A stretch of DNA of 64,000 bases from Candidatus Mediterraneibacter merdipullorum (GCA_019117125.1 DXAL01000023.1:31095-95094); one strand, 5' to 3'. Positions 25,279-34,946 are shown, numbered from the stretch's first letter. Program-made: numbers and translations. Notes: generated by a model not told the origin, from the letters alone.

Positions 25279-27144
25279 ATGCGAAAGACAGCATTAAGTG
25301 ATGAAATCTTATTGAATATCGAAAAGCCGGCGCGCTACATCGGCGGGGAAGTCAACTCCGTGTACAAAGACGCCCGGAATGTGGACATCCGGTTTGCCAT
25401 GTGCTTTCCGGACGTATACGAGATTGGCATGTCCCATCTGGGGATACAGATACTCTATGACATGTTCAACCGGAGGGAGGATACCTGGTGCGAACGGGTC
25501 TATTCTCCGTGGCTCGACCTGGACAAAGAGCTTCGCAGGCTCCGTCAGCCTCTCTTTGCGCTGGAATCCCAGGACGAAGTGCGCAAATTTGATTTTCTGG
25601 GCATCACCATCCAGTTTGAGATGTGCTACACGAACATCCTCCAGATACTGGACTTAAGCCACATCCCGCTCCACGCCGCAGACCGGACGAAGGACCATCC
25701 CTTCGTGATAGGAGGAGGCCCCTGCGCGTATAATCCGGAGCCGCTGGCAGAGTTTTTTGATATGTTCTACATCGGCGAAGGGGAGACGGCATATGACCGC
25801 CTCTTTGACGTCTACAAAGAATGGAAATCATCCGGCGCTTCCAGGCAGGATTTCCTCCGGGCGGCGGCAGGCATCGAAGGGATATACGTGCCTGCATTTT
25901 ACGACGTGGAGTACCGGGAGGACGGCACCATCGCCTCATTTGCGCCAAATGACCCGTGCGCACCCCGGACCGTGCGCAAACAGGTTGTCATGGACATGAC
26001 GGAGGCGCCGTACCCGATGAAGCCGGTGGTCCCGTACATCAAGGCGACCCAGGACCGGGTCGTCCTGGAGATACAGCGGGGCTGCATCCGGGGCTGCCGC
26101 TTCTGCCAGGCAGGGATGATTTACCGCCCGACCCGGGAGCGGAGCGCGGATACGCTCAAAGAATATGCCCGCGCCATGCTTGCCAATACAGGGCATGAGG
26201 AGATATCCTTAAGTTCCCTGAGCTCCAGCGACTACTCAAAGCTCGGGGAGCTGGTGACGTTCCTGATTGATGAATTTAAGGACAAAGGCATCAATATCTC
26301 CCTTCCGTCTCTGCGCATCGACGCCTTTTCCCTGGACGTCATGAGCAAAGTCCAGGACATCCGGAAGAGCAGCCTGACCTTTGCGCCGGAAGCCGGCTCC
26401 CAGCGGATGCGCGACGTGATAAACAAAGGACTTACGGAAGAGGAGATACTCACAGGAGCGGGACAGGCGTTCGAGGGAGGATGGACAAAGGTCAAACTCT
26501 ATTTCATGCTCGGGCTTCCCACGGAAACGGAGGAAGACATGAAGGATATCGCAAGACTGTCCGACCGTGTGGCGCGCAGGTATTACGAGATACCAAAGGA
26601 ACAGCGCCGGGGCAGATGCCAGATTACGGCAAGTTCTTCCTTTTTTGTGCCAAAGCCGTTTACCCCGTTCCAGTGGGCGTCCATGCATCCTGCGGAAGAA
26701 TACGACCGGAGAGCCCATCTTGTCAACGACGAGTTCAGGGAACAGCTCAACCGGAAGAGCCTGAAGTACAACTGGCACGACGCAGATGTCACGGTACTGG
26801 AAGGCGTTATGGCAAGAGGCGACCGGAGGGTGGCAAAGGTCATCGAACGCGCATACCGTCTGGGCTGCCTTTTTGATTCCTGGACGGAATCCTTTCACAA
26901 TGACCTCTGGATGCAGGCGTTTGCCGATACCGGTGTGGATATCGCCTTTTATACGCAGAGGGAGCGGAAGGAAGACGAGAGGTTCCCGTGGGATTTCATC
27001 GATATCGGCGTGACCCGCTCCTTCCTCTGGCGGGAATGGAAGCGCGCGCAGGAAGGGATTGTCACGCCAAACTGCAGGGAATCCTGTTCGGGCTGCGGCG
27101 CGGCCGGATTCGGAGGAGGTGTCTGCCATGAAAGCAAGGATTAA
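25279..27144 (+). CDS. TIGR03960-family B12-binding radical SAM protein
   Basis: 621 aa. A B12-binding-like N-terminal domain (RFAMCFPDVYEIGMSHLGIQ) and a radical SAM core with RGCIRGCRFCQAG near residues 265-275. The C-terminal cysteine-rich end (CRESCSGCGAAGFGGGVC) may hold a second iron-sulfur cluster. In Clostridia it is always paired with the next gene and an RNase E/G, upstream of rplU. Function unknown; an RNA or ribosomal protein modification is a reasonable inference. Confidence 0.93.
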   Translation: MRKTALSDEILLNIEKPARYIGGEVNSVYKDARNVDIRFAMCFPDVYEIGMSHLGIQILYDMFNRREDTWCERVYSPWLDLDKELRRLRQPLFALESQDEVRKFDFLGITIQFEMCYTNILQILDLSHIPLHAADRTKDHPFVIGGGPCAYNPEPLAEFFDMFYIGEGETAYDRLFDVYKEWKSSGASRQDFLRAAAGIEGIYVPAFYDVEYREDGTIASFAPNDPCAPRTVRKQVVMDMTEAPYPMKPVVPYIKATQDRVVLEIQRGCIRGCRFCQAGMIYRPTRERSADTLKEYARAMLANTGHEEISLSSLSSSDYSKLGELVTFLIDEFKDKGINISLPSLRIDAFSLDVMSKVQDIRKSSLTFAPEAGSQRMRDVINKGLTEEEILTGAGQAFEGGWTKVKLYFMLGLPTETEEDMKDIARLSDRVARRYYEIPKEQRRGRCQITASSSFFVPKPFTPFQWASMHPAEEYDRRAHLVNDEFREQLNRKSLKYNWHDADVTVLEGVMARGDRRVAKVIERAYRLGCLFDSWTESFHNDLWMQAFADTGVDIAFYTQRERKEDERFPWDFIDIGVTRSFLWREWKRAQEGIVTPNCRESCSGCGAAGFGGGVCHESKD

Positions 27145-27868
27145 ATTCAGAAAATACGGGATACTCCGCTTTATCGGGCATCTGGATGTGATGCGGTACT
27201 TCCAGAAAGTGATGCGCCGGGCAGGAATCCCCATTGCCTTTACCGGCGGATTCAGCCCCCACATGGTCATGTCCTTTGCAAGCCCGCTTGGCATTGGCCT
27301 GGAAAGCGACGGGGAGTATCTGGACGTGGAATTATCTGCGCCCGTCGAAAGTGCAGAAGCCGTGCGCAGGATGAATGAAGCCGGTGTGGAAGGCATCGAA
27401 GTGCTGTCATTCCGGCAGATTGCGGATGAAAAAAAGATGACAGGCATGACCATTCTTGCCGCAGCGGATTATCTTATCGCGCCTGGGGACGTCCCGCATG
27501 CAGCCGGAGCCATCCCCTGGGACTGGAAGGAGAAGTTCGCTTCCTTTCTGGAGCAGGAGGAGATACGCGTGATAAAGCAGACCAAGAGAAGCGAGCGGGA
27601 AGTGGATATCCGCCCTCTGGTCTTTTCGTGGAAATCCGTGCCGGAGGGGATCGTCGTCCGCCTCGCGGCGGGAAGTTCGGAAAATCTCAAGCCGGAACTG
27701 CTCATGGACACCTTTGTCCGGACCTGGCCTGAGCCGGACAAAGAGAAAGCCCTGCACGGACCCGTATTTTCCTTCCGCAGGCTGGAGCTCTATGCCTTCC
27801 TGTCAGAAAAAGGGCAGGAGGGCGGATTTGTGTCACTGGAATCACTTGGGCATGACATCACAACATAA
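27128..27868 (+). CDS. TIGR03936-family radical-SAM-associated protein
   Basis: 246 aa, family start MKARIKFRKYGILRFIGHLD. It is found as a partner of, or fused to, the upstream TIGR03960 enzyme. ATG 27128 lies 8 bases after GGAGG and overlaps the partner by 17 bp, arguing for a complex. Function unknown. Confidence 0.9.
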   Translation: MKARIKFRKYGILRFIGHLDVMRYFQKVMRRAGIPIAFTGGFSPHMVMSFASPLGIGLESDGEYLDVELSAPVESAEAVRRMNEAGVEGIEVLSFRQIADEKKMTGMTILAAADYLIAPGDVPHAAGAIPWDWKEKFASFLEQEEIRVIKQTKRSEREVDIRPLVFSWKSVPEGIVVRLAAGSSENLKPELLMDTFVRTWPEPDKEKALHGPVFSFRRLELYAFLSEKGQEGGFVSLESLGHDITT

Positions 27869-27883
27869 GAGGGACAGAGAACA

Positions 27884-29080
27884 ATGAAACGAAAGATACT
27901 CATTGAAAAAGCAGAAGGACAGGTCCGCACATTTATCCTTGAGGATGACAAAATCGCGGAGATACACTGTTCCTCTGAACAGGAAGATGGGGCAAAGGAT
28001 CATCGGCTCGGAAACATCTATGTCGGCAGGGTAAAAAATATCGTCCCCAATATCGGCGCTGCGTTCATTGAAATTGAGAGCGGGTTCAACTGTTATTACG
28101 ATGTGAAAGATGTCTCGATGACGTTCTTCACAAAAAAGACAGGGAAAAAGCCCCTCTGCATCGGAGATGAGCTTGTCGTCCAGATAAGCAAGGAGGCATC
28201 CCGGACCAAGGTCCCTACTGTGACCGGAAATCTGAGCTTTACCGGGAGATATGCCGTGCTCACCCACGGGAATAAGCGGATCGGCGTATCGTCCAAGCTG
28301 CCCCGCAGCATGCGGGAGAAGTTCCGGGAGCAGCTCGGCGGCTATCAGGAGGAAAACTTCGGCATCATCGTCCGGACCAATGCAAAAAATGTGGAGTTTG
28401 CAGAAGTAATGAAGGAGATTGAATCCCTCCGTGAACAGTACCGGCAGCTTCTGTCGGCTGCACCCTACCGGACCTGTTTCTCCTGCCTGAGGTCGTCTCC
28501 TCCAGGGTACATCACAGACCTGAAAAACGTATATATGGACGGCATGGAAGAAATCATTGTGGATGACAGGGAATTGTATACAAGGATACAATCATACTTT
28601 GAAAAGGAATCTCCGGAACTGTGCCGGATACTCCGGCTCTACGATAATCCGGATTTCCCCCTGTGCAAGCTGTACGGAACGGAAAGCGCCCTGAAAAAAG
28701 CGCTCCAGGAACGGGTCTGGCTCCGGCACGGAGGATATCTTGTGATACAGCCCACAGAAGCGCTGACCGTCATCGACGTCAATTCCGGGAAGCATACCGG
28801 GAAAGGAAGCAGCGAAGAGAGCATCATGAAAATCAATCTGGAGGCGGCAGAGGAGGCGGCGCACCAGATACGGGTAAGGAACCTTTCCGGCATCATCCTC
28901 ATTGACTTCATCAATCTGGAACAGCCGGAGAATATCAGCACCCTGCTCCGGGAGTTCCGCGCTGTGCTGGAAGCTGACCCGGTCCAGACGACGCTGGTGG
29001 ATATTACGCCCCTGAACCTGGTGGAAATCACCCGGAAAAAGGTATACCGTCCTCTGGCGGAACAGGTGGAAGGAATCTGA
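27884..29080 (+). CDS. ribonuclease E/G family protein
   Basis: 398 aa. S1-like RNA-binding domain at about residues 35-125 (GNIYVGRVKNIVPNIGAAFI) and the catalytic DNase I-like part with the metal-binding aspartates in VIDVNSGK (D297) and LIDFINLE (near 340). It ends soon after ITRKK, so the zinc-link and dimer region of longer RNase G/E is absent. Probably a 5'-end sensing endonuclease of rRNA or mRNA processing. Confidence 0.9.
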   Translation: MKRKILIEKAEGQVRTFILEDDKIAEIHCSSEQEDGAKDHRLGNIYVGRVKNIVPNIGAAFIEIESGFNCYYDVKDVSMTFFTKKTGKKPLCIGDELVVQISKEASRTKVPTVTGNLSFTGRYAVLTHGNKRIGVSSKLPRSMREKFREQLGGYQEENFGIIVRTNAKNVEFAEVMKEIESLREQYRQLLSAAPYRTCFSCLRSSPPGYITDLKNVYMDGMEEIIVDDRELYTRIQSYFEKESPELCRILRLYDNPDFPLCKLYGTESALKKALQERVWLRHGGYLVIQPTEALTVIDVNSGKHTGKGSSEESIMKINLEAAEEAAHQIRVRNLSGIILIDFINLEQPENISTLLREFRAVLEADPVQTTLVDITPLNLVEITRKKVYRPLAEQVEGI

Positions 29081-29089
29081 AACTTTTCA

Positions 29090-29118
29090 TTTACAAGTCT
29101 TCGCCAAAGATATATAAT
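29090..29118 (+). promoter_or_regulatory. promoter of the aspartate kinase-CBS operon
   Basis: TTTACA (29090-29095), 17-bp spacer, TATAAT (29113-29118), beginning 10 bp after the RNase gene. An ATG at 29117 sits inside the -10 element and so cannot be the translation start. Confidence 0.85.
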
Positions 29119-29149
29119 GAAGCAGATTACATGTGGAGGAAAAAAAGAA

Positions 29150-30469
29150 ATGATAAAAGTAGTTAAGTTCGGAGGGAGTTCACTTGCAAACGCGGAACAG
29201 TTCAAAAAGGTAAAGGCGATCATCACCGAAGATGAGACCCGCCGTTACGTGGTACCGTCTGCGCCGGGCAAACGGTTTGCAAGCGACACCAAAGTGACGG
29301 ACATGCTCTACGGCTGCTATCACGCGGCGGAAGAAGGGCAGGACATCTCCGGACTGCTCACAGGTATCCGGGACAGATATCAGGATATCATCAGCGGACT
29401 GGGATTGGACCTGTCGCTGGACAGTGAATTCGCCCGGATTGGAGAGGATTTCAAAAACAGGGCCGGAGAGGACTATGCTGCTTCCCGCGGGGAATTCCTG
29501 AACGGAAAAATCATGGCTGCATATCTTGACATCCCCTTTGTGGATGCAGCCGAGGTCATCCGCTTCCATGACGACGGAAGCTTTGACGCGGAAAAGACGG
29601 ACGAGCTGCTCAGGAACCGTCTTGCGAAGCTGGATGCTGCGGTCATCCCCGGATTTTACGGCGCAAAGGAGAACGGAACAGTGGCCACCTTCTCGCGGGG
29701 CGGTTCCGATATCACCGGGTCCCTTGTCGCCCTTGCCGTGAGGGCAGACCTCTATGAGAACTGGACCGATGTATCCGGTTTCCTCATCGCGGACCCGCGA
29801 ATCGTCAAGAAGCCGAAATCCATTGAGACCATCACATATAAGGAACTGCGCGAGCTGTCCTACATGGGAGCCAGCGTCCTCCATGAAGACGCCATATTCC
29901 CGGTGCGCAAAGCCGGCATCCCCATCAATATCCGGAACACGAACCGTCCCGAGGATAAAGGGACGCTCATTGTGGAGAGCACCTGCAGCCGCCCGAAATA
30001 CACCATCACCGGCATTGCCGGGACCGACGGCTTCGTGGCTGTCACAGTGGAAAAGGCGATGATGAACTCGGAAGTGGGCTTCTGCCGCAAGGTTCTCCAG
30101 GTATTTGAGGACAACGGCGTGTCCATCGAACACATGCCTTCCGGCATCGACACCATGTCCATTTTTGTAAATAAGGAAAACTTTGAGGAAAAGGAGCAGA
30201 AGATACTTGCCGACATCAACCGCTCCGTCAGCCCGGACCACATCGAGCTGGAGTCCGACCTGGCGCTCATCGCCGTCGTGGGCAGAGGCATGAAGTCGAC
30301 GCGGGGTACGGCGGGCAGGATTTTCTCTGCACTGGCACACGCCCACATTAACGTCAAGATGATCGACCAGGGTTCCAGTGAGCTCAACATCATCATCGGC
30401 GTCAGACACGAAGACTTTAAAGCTGCGATACGGGCGCTCTACGAGATATTCGTCCTCACGCAGATCTGA
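29150..30469 (+). CDS. aspartate kinase
   Basis: 439 aa. N-terminal amino-acid kinase domain (KVVKFGGSSLANAEQF, TFSRGGSDITGSLVALA, and YMGASVLHEDAIFPVRKAGI) and two C-terminal ACT domains (near 300-370 and 375-439), so feedback control by lysine or threonine is likely. It makes aspartyl phosphate for Lys, Thr, Met and diaminopimelate. ATG 29150 follows GGAGGA. It stands alone, away from other lysine genes. Confidence 0.95.
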   Translation: MIKVVKFGGSSLANAEQFKKVKAIITEDETRRYVVPSAPGKRFASDTKVTDMLYGCYHAAEEGQDISGLLTGIRDRYQDIISGLGLDLSLDSEFARIGEDFKNRAGEDYAASRGEFLNGKIMAAYLDIPFVDAAEVIRFHDDGSFDAEKTDELLRNRLAKLDAAVIPGFYGAKENGTVATFSRGGSDITGSLVALAVRADLYENWTDVSGFLIADPRIVKKPKSIETITYKELRELSYMGASVLHEDAIFPVRKAGIPINIRNTNRPEDKGTLIVESTCSRPKYTITGIAGTDGFVAVTVEKAMMNSEVGFCRKVLQVFEDNGVSIEHMPSGIDTMSIFVNKENFEEKEQKILADINRSVSPDHIELESDLALIAVVGRGMKSTRGTAGRIFSALAHAHINVKMIDQGSSELNIIIGVRHEDFKAAIRALYEIFVLTQI

Positions 30470-30486
30470 CAGAGGAGAGCACAGAT

Positions 30487-30906
30487 ATGAATATCCTGTT
30501 CTTTTTAAAACCGAAGAGCGAAGTTGCCTATGTCTACGACTACGGCACTCTGCGGCAGGTGCTCGAGACGATGGAGTACCACAAGTATGCCTGCATCCCG
30601 ATGCTCAACCGGGAGGGAGAGTACGTCGGGACCATCACGGAAGGGGACCTTCTGTGGGGCATCAAGCGGTATGCCGACCTGAACATCCGGGAAGCGGAGA
30701 ATATCTTCATCTCCGATTTTCCGAGAAAAATGGATTACGCGCCGGTCTCTGTGGATTCCGACATGGAAGACTTGATACGCAAGTCCATGGACCAGAATTT
30801 TGTCCCGGTGGTGGACGACCAGAAGAAATTTATCGGCATTGTAACGAGAAAGAGCATCATCGAATACTGTTATGAAAAGATAAAAGAATGTAAAGAAAAG
30901 TGTTGA
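30487..30906 (+). CDS. two-CBS-domain protein, 139 aa
   Basis: Only a tandem CBS pair, residues 10-65 and 75-135 (YACIPMLNREGEYVGTITEG; NFVPVVDDQKKFIGIVTRKS). Such modules sense adenine nucleotides or related ligands. It starts 17 bp after aspartate kinase on the same transcript, so it may regulate that pathway or act as a free ligand sensor; this is inference. Confidence 0.88.
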   Translation: MNILFFLKPKSEVAYVYDYGTLRQVLETMEYHKYACIPMLNREGEYVGTITEGDLLWGIKRYADLNIREAENIFISDFPRKMDYAPVSVDSDMEDLIRKSMDQNFVPVVDDQKKFIGIVTRKSIIEYCYEKIKECKEKC

Positions 30907-30932
30907 CGGTATCCGAATCAATATGCTATACT
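30903..30932 (+). promoter_or_regulatory. rplU operon promoter
   Basis: TTGACG (30903-30908), 18-bp spacer, TATACT (30927-30932), directly after the CBS gene stop. Confidence 0.7.
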
Positions 30933-30939
30933 TCAATAG

Positions 30940-31020
30940 TATGCCGCACAGCGAGGTTTTTTAAGCCCTGCATTTATCCCGCAGGCACCGAAGCTGGCGA
31001 GTAATGGATATAGGAGGTGC
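30940..31020 (+). ncRNA. probable L21 leader (ribosomal protein autoregulatory element)
   Basis: An 80-nt leader between the promoter and rplU, with a small stem CCTGC (30967-30971) / GCAGG (30981-30985) and further short pairings, ending in the AGGAGGTG ribosome site. Its place before rplU-prp-rpmA matches the Firmicutes L21 leader family, by which L21 is thought to regulate its own operon. I have not matched it to the covariance model. Confidence 0.5.
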
Positions 31021-31023
31021 TAT

Positions 31024-31332
31024 ATGTACGCGATTATAGCAACAGGTGGCAAACAGTACAAAGTAGCAGAAGGCGATGTCATCCGCGTAGAGAAGCTCGG
31101 CGTGGACGCAGGCGCAACTTACACATTTGATCAGGTGCTTGCAGTGAACAATGACAAGCTCGTTGTCGGAAATCCGACCGTGGAAGGCGCTACAGTCACA
31201 GCTTCTGTAATTGGCGATGGCAAGGCGAAGAAAGTTGTTGTCTACAAGTACAAGAGAAAAACAGGCTACCACAAGAAAAACGGACACAGACAGCAGTACA
31301 CAGCGGTCAAGATCGACAAGATCAACGCTTAG
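31024..31332 (+). CDS. rplU: 50S ribosomal protein L21
   Basis: 102 aa, starts [20 protein letters not shown] and keeps the conserved [16 protein letters not shown] near the C-terminus. First gene of rplU-prp-rpmA; GGAGGTG lies upstream. Confidence 0.97.
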   Translation: MYAIIATGGKQYKVAEGDVIRVEKLGVDAGATYTFDQVLAVNNDKLVVGNPTVEGATVTASVIGDGKAKKVVVYKYKRKTGYHKKNGHRQQYTAVKIDKINA

Positions 31333-31335
31333 GCA

Positions 31336-31668
31336 ATGGTCAGAGCAACCATTTATAAGACCGGCAGGCATGAATATGCGGGATTTGACCTGTCCGGACA
31401 TGCAGGATATGACGAGAACGGGAACGACGTCGTATGTGCGGCGGTTTCAGCCCTTGTCATCAACGCCATCAACTCCGTGGAACATTTCACAGAGGATGAG
31501 ACAAGCTGCATCACGGACGAAGAGAGCGGGAACATCCGGTTCCGCTTCAAAGGCACACCCTCGCATGATGCCTCGCTTTTGCTGGATTCCATGGTTCTTG
31601 GTCTGGAACAGATAGAGGACAGCAGGGAATATGAACCATACATTGATATAATTTTCAAGGAGGTGTAA
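31336..31668 (+). CDS. prp: ribosomal-processing cysteine protease Prp
   Basis: 110 aa. The catalytic pair is in [20 protein letters not shown] (H22 and C34, the same positions as in Staphylococcus). Prp removes the N-terminal extension of L27 before assembly, and the substrate is encoded by the next gene. It starts 3 bp after rplU. Confidence 0.95.
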   Translation: MVRATIYKTGRHEYAGFDLSGHAGYDENGNDVVCAAVSALVINAINSVEHFTEDETSCITDEESGNIRFRFKGTPSHDASLLLDSMVLGLEQIEDSREYEPYIDIIFKEV

Positions 31669-31673
31669 GGACC

Positions 31674-31958
31674 ATGATGAAAATGAACCTTCAGTTTTTT
31701 GCTCATAAAAAAGGAGTCGGTTCCACAAAGAACGGACGTGACTCCGAGGCGAAGAGACTGGGCGCCAAAAGAGCGGACGGACAGTTTGTAAAAGCCGGAA
31801 ACATCCTCTACAGACAGCGCGGAACAAAGATTCACCCGGGTGTAAACGTAGGACGCGGCGGAGATGACACACTTTTCGCACTGGTAGACGGTATTGTGAG
31901 ATATGAAAGAAAAGGAAGAGATAAGAAGCAGGTTTCTATCTATCCGGCAACTGAGTAG
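31674..31958 (+). CDS. rpmA: 50S ribosomal protein L27 with cleavable N-terminus
   Basis: 94 aa. Starts [14 protein letters not shown], the Firmicutes extension cut by Prp after LQFF to expose AHKKG at the peptidyl-transferase centre. The rest is standard L27. The start at 31674 or one of the next ATGs (31677, 31683) does not change the cleavage site. Confidence 0.97.
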   Translation: MMKMNLQFFAHKKGVGSTKNGRDSEAKRLGAKRADGQFVKAGNILYRQRGTKIHPGVNVGRGGDDTLFALVDGIVRYERKGRDKKQVSIYPATE

Positions 31959-31972
31959 ATCAGAGCAGTCAG

Positions 31973-32000
31973 GCCCCAGACCTCAAAGTCTGGGGCTTTT
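31973..32000 (+). terminator. terminator after rpmA
   Basis: Perfect 9-bp stem GCCCCAGAC/GTCTGGGGC with a 6-nt loop and TTTT. obgE begins 65 bp later. Confidence 0.85.
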
Positions 32001-32064
32001 GTAACATTATCCGCTCTGTCCGGCGCAGGCAGGAGCAGGGCAGGATTTCAGGAAAGGAGCAGTT

Positions 32065-33345
32065 ATGTTCGCTGACAGAGCAAAGATATATATCAAATCC
32101 GGAAAGGGCGGGGACGGTCACTGCAGCTTCCGCCGGGAACTCTACGTCCCGAACGGCGGACCCGACGGCGGAGACGGCGGCAGAGGCGGAGACCTCATCT
32201 TTGAAGTCGACGAAGGACTCAACACCCTTTCTGATTACCGCCACCGGCGCAAGTACGCGGCGGGAGACGGAGAACCCGGCGGAAAGAGAAGGTGCCACGG
32301 GAAAGACGGGAAAGACCTGGTCCTCTATGTCCCCGAAGGGACCGTCATCAAAGAAGCGGCATCCGGCAAAGTCATCGCGGATATGTCCGGGGACAACCGC
32401 CGCCAGGTCGTATTAAAAGGCGGAAAAGGGGGGCTTGGCAACCAGCATTTTGCAACGGCGACCATGCAGGTGCCAAAATATGCGCAGCCCGGACAGCCCT
32501 CCCGTGAACTGGAAGTCTGCCTGGAGCTGAAGGTCATCGCAGACGTGGGACTTATCGGATTTCCGAACGTAGGGAAATCGACCCTTCTTTCCAGAGTGAC
32601 GAATGCGGAACCGAAAATCGCCAACTATCACTTCACGACGCTGACGCCGAATCTGGGAGTTGTGGACCTGGACGGGGCGAAAGGATTTGTGATGGCGGAC
32701 ATCCCCGGACTCATCGAAGGCGCATCCGAAGGCGTGGGTCTGGGACACGAATTCCTAAGGCACATCGAACGCACGAAACTCATGATTCATGTTGTGGATG
32801 CGGCGGGAAGCGAGGGACGCGACCCGGTTGATGACATTTACAAGATTAACGCGGAGCTTCAGGCGTACAATCCGGAAATCGCAGAACGTCCCCAGGTCAT
32901 CGCCGCCAACAAGACGGACCTTGTCTTCGGCGAAGAAGATTCCATCGGGCGCCTGAAAGCAGAATTTGAGCCAAAAGGAATCCCTGTATTCCCCATATCC
33001 GGCGTTACGGGAAAAGGCGTATCGGAACTGCTTTACTACGTCAGCTCCCGGCTTCAGGATATGGACAGCGCACCCGTGATATTTGAGCAGGAGTACTTCC
33101 CGGAAGAGGAGCTCATTTATGAAGAGCTTCCGTATACGGTGGAAGTGGAAGACGGCGTTTATGTGGTGGAAGGTCCGAAGATTGAAAAAATGCTCGGCTA
33201 TACAAACCTGGATTCCGAAAAAGGCTTCGTCTTCTTCCAGAAATTTCTCAAAGAAACAGGAATACTTGACGAACTGGAGGCAAAAGGCATCCAGGAGGGA
33301 GATACGGTCAGGATGTACGGACTGCAGTTTGATTATTATAAATAA
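32065..33345 (+). CDS. obgE: GTPase ObgE/CgtA
   Basis: 426 aa. Glycine-rich Obg fold (residues 1-158), G domain with GFPNVGKST (P-loop), DIPGLIEGA and NKTD, and a C-terminal OCT domain (about 345-426). A late 50S assembly and stress factor. It is the usual neighbour of L27. Confidence 0.97.
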   Translation: MFADRAKIYIKSGKGGDGHCSFRRELYVPNGGPDGGDGGRGGDLIFEVDEGLNTLSDYRHRRKYAAGDGEPGGKRRCHGKDGKDLVLYVPEGTVIKEAASGKVIADMSGDNRRQVVLKGGKGGLGNQHFATATMQVPKYAQPGQPSRELEVCLELKVIADVGLIGFPNVGKSTLLSRVTNAEPKIANYHFTTLTPNLGVVDLDGAKGFVMADIPGLIEGASEGVGLGHEFLRHIERTKLMIHVVDAAGSEGRDPVDDIYKINAELQAYNPEIAERPQVIAANKTDLVFGEEDSIGRLKAEFEPKGIPVFPISGVTGKGVSELLYYVSSRLQDMDSAPVIFEQEYFPEEELIYEELPYTVEVEDGVYVVEGPKIEKMLGYTNLDSEKGFVFFQKFLKETGILDELEAKGIQEGDTVRMYGLQFDYYK

Positions 33346-33412
33346 TTTTGTCAGTGCACATGGGGCAGCACGCTCCAAACTACGTATGTATCAGCGAAAA
33401 AAGGAGTAAACT

Positions 33413-33706
33413 ATGACGACAAAACAGAGAGCATATCTCAAAAGCCTGGCGATGACGATGGAGCCGGTCTTCCAGATTGGAAAATCCAGCATGACGCCGG
33501 GCCTGACAGAGGCGATATCAGAGGCGCTTGCCGCACGGGAGCTCATCAAGCTCAGCGTTCTCAAAAACTGTGCGGACGACCCCCGGGAACTGGCGGAGAT
33601 CATTGCAGAGCGGACGCACTCCCAGGTGGTACAGATAATCGGAAAGAAAATCGTACTCTACCGCGAGGGGAAAGACGAGAAAAAGAAAATCCAGCTCCCA
33701 CTGTAG
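33413..33706 (+). CDS. yhbY: YhbY-family (CRM domain) RNA-binding protein
   Basis: 97 aa CRM domain with MEPVFQIGKSSMTPGL (GxxG-type loop) and LIKLSVLKNC. It binds precursor 50S particles. AAAGGAG lies before the ATG; it is followed by nadD, a standard order. Confidence 0.93.
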   Translation: MTTKQRAYLKSLAMTMEPVFQIGKSSMTPGLTEAISEALAARELIKLSVLKNCADDPRELAEIIAERTHSQVVQIIGKKIVLYREGKDEKKKIQLPL

Positions 33707-33737
33707 ACTTTTGCACCTTTCTGAGAAGGAGAGAAGC

Positions 33738-34379
33738 ATGAAAATCGGAATCATGGGCGGCACGTTCGACCCTATTCATATCGGGCACCTTCTCCTGGGA
33801 GAATTTGCCTATGAAGATTTCAGCCTGGATGAAATCTGGTTCCTGCCAAACGGAAATCCACCGCACAAATCAGCAGAAGAACAGGGCGTCCCGCTGGAAG
33901 AGCGCATCGAGATGGTCCGACTGGCGACAGAGGAAACCCCTTATTTCCGTGTGAATTATTACGAGGCGACTGCGCAGGAGCATTGCTATACATTCCGTAC
34001 AATGAAAGCACTGCGCGGACGTTACCCGGAGTATGAGTTTTATTTTATCCTGGGTGCGGATTCCCTTTTCTCCATAGAAGAGTGGAAGAATTTCCGGGAG
34101 ATATTTCCTTCCTGTACCATACTTGCAGCCATGCGGGATGATAAGGACGCCGGGAGCATGCTCCGACAGATACAGTATCTCCACGACAGGTACGGCGCAG
34201 ATATCCGTCTGCTCCAGGCGCCCCTCGTGGAAATCTCGTCCACGACCATCCGGGAGCGCATCAGGAAATCCCTCAGCGTCCGGTATATGGTGCCGGATGT
34301 GGTAGCCTCCTATATCCGGGAGCATCATCTTTACCAGGAAAACAAGGAAAAAGGAAAGGGGCCGGAGAGCACGATATGA
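33738..34379 (+). CDS. nadD: nicotinate-nucleotide adenylyltransferase
   Basis: 213 aa. MKIGIMGGTFDPIHIGHLLL nucleotide-binding motif and the distal ISSTTIRERI. Makes deamido-NAD from nicotinate mononucleotide. ATG 33738 has AAGGAGAG upstream; an in-frame TTG at 33711 is less likely. Overlaps yqeK by 4 bp. Confidence 0.96.
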   Translation: MKIGIMGGTFDPIHIGHLLLGEFAYEDFSLDEIWFLPNGNPPHKSAEEQGVPLEERIEMVRLATEETPYFRVNYYEATAQEHCYTFRTMKALRGRYPEYEFYFILGADSLFSIEEWKNFREIFPSCTILAAMRDDKDAGSMLRQIQYLHDRYGADIRLLQAPLVEISSTTIRERIRKSLSVRYMVPDVVASYIREHHLYQENKEKGKGPESTI

Positions 34380-34945
34380 CAGAGGAACTGCTGAAGATAC
34401 AAAAAGACCTGTCAAAGAAGCTGAAGAAAGAACGGTTCGAGCACACCATCGGAGTCATGTACACGGCGGCATCCCTTGCGATGTGCTGCGGGGAAGACCT
34501 TTCAAAAGCTCTGACCGCGGGACTTCTGCACGACTGCGCCAAAGCATATCCCGTGAAAGAACAGATAAAACTCTGCAAAAAATACGGCATCGGACTGACC
34601 GAATCCGAACTGGAGATGCCGGCGCTCATCCATGCGAAACTGGGCGCTTATCTCGCGCGGAGCGAATATAAGATAAAGGATGGTGACATCCTGGATGCGG
34701 TCACTTACCACACGACAGGACGCCCGGGCATGACCATGCTCGAAAAAATCATTTACATCGCTGACTATATTGAGCCAAACCGCAGGATGATACCCGGTCT
34801 GCAGGAAGTAAGAGACACGGTCTTTCGTGATATCGACCGCGCCGTCTGCCTCTGTGCACAGGGAACCATTCGCTTTCTGTCAGAAAGCGGAAAGCCCGTT
34901 GACCCTGCGACAGTCGGCACATATGAATATTATAAGGAGAAATGA
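34376..34945 (+). CDS. yqeK: YqeK-family HD-domain hydrolase (Ap4A hydrolase)
   Basis: 189 aa. HD-domain signature LLHDCAKAY near residues 49-57 and a distal EKIIYIADYIEPNRR. The family splits diadenosine tetraphosphate symmetrically in some Firmicutes. It starts on the ATGA overlapping nadD. Confidence 0.93.
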   Translation: MTEELLKIQKDLSKKLKKERFEHTIGVMYTAASLAMCCGEDLSKALTAGLLHDCAKAYPVKEQIKLCKKYGIGLTESELEMPALIHAKLGAYLARSEYKIKDGDILDAVTYHTTGRPGMTMLEKIIYIADYIEPNRRMIPGLQEVRDTVFRDIDRAVCLCAQGTIRFLSESGKPVDPATVGTYEYYKEK

Positions 34946-34946
34946 G

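Noticed and set aside
29117..29149. Upstream ATG of aspartate kinase
   Set aside because: It overlaps the TATAAT of the promoter and would not be transcribed; ATG 29150 has GGAGGA.
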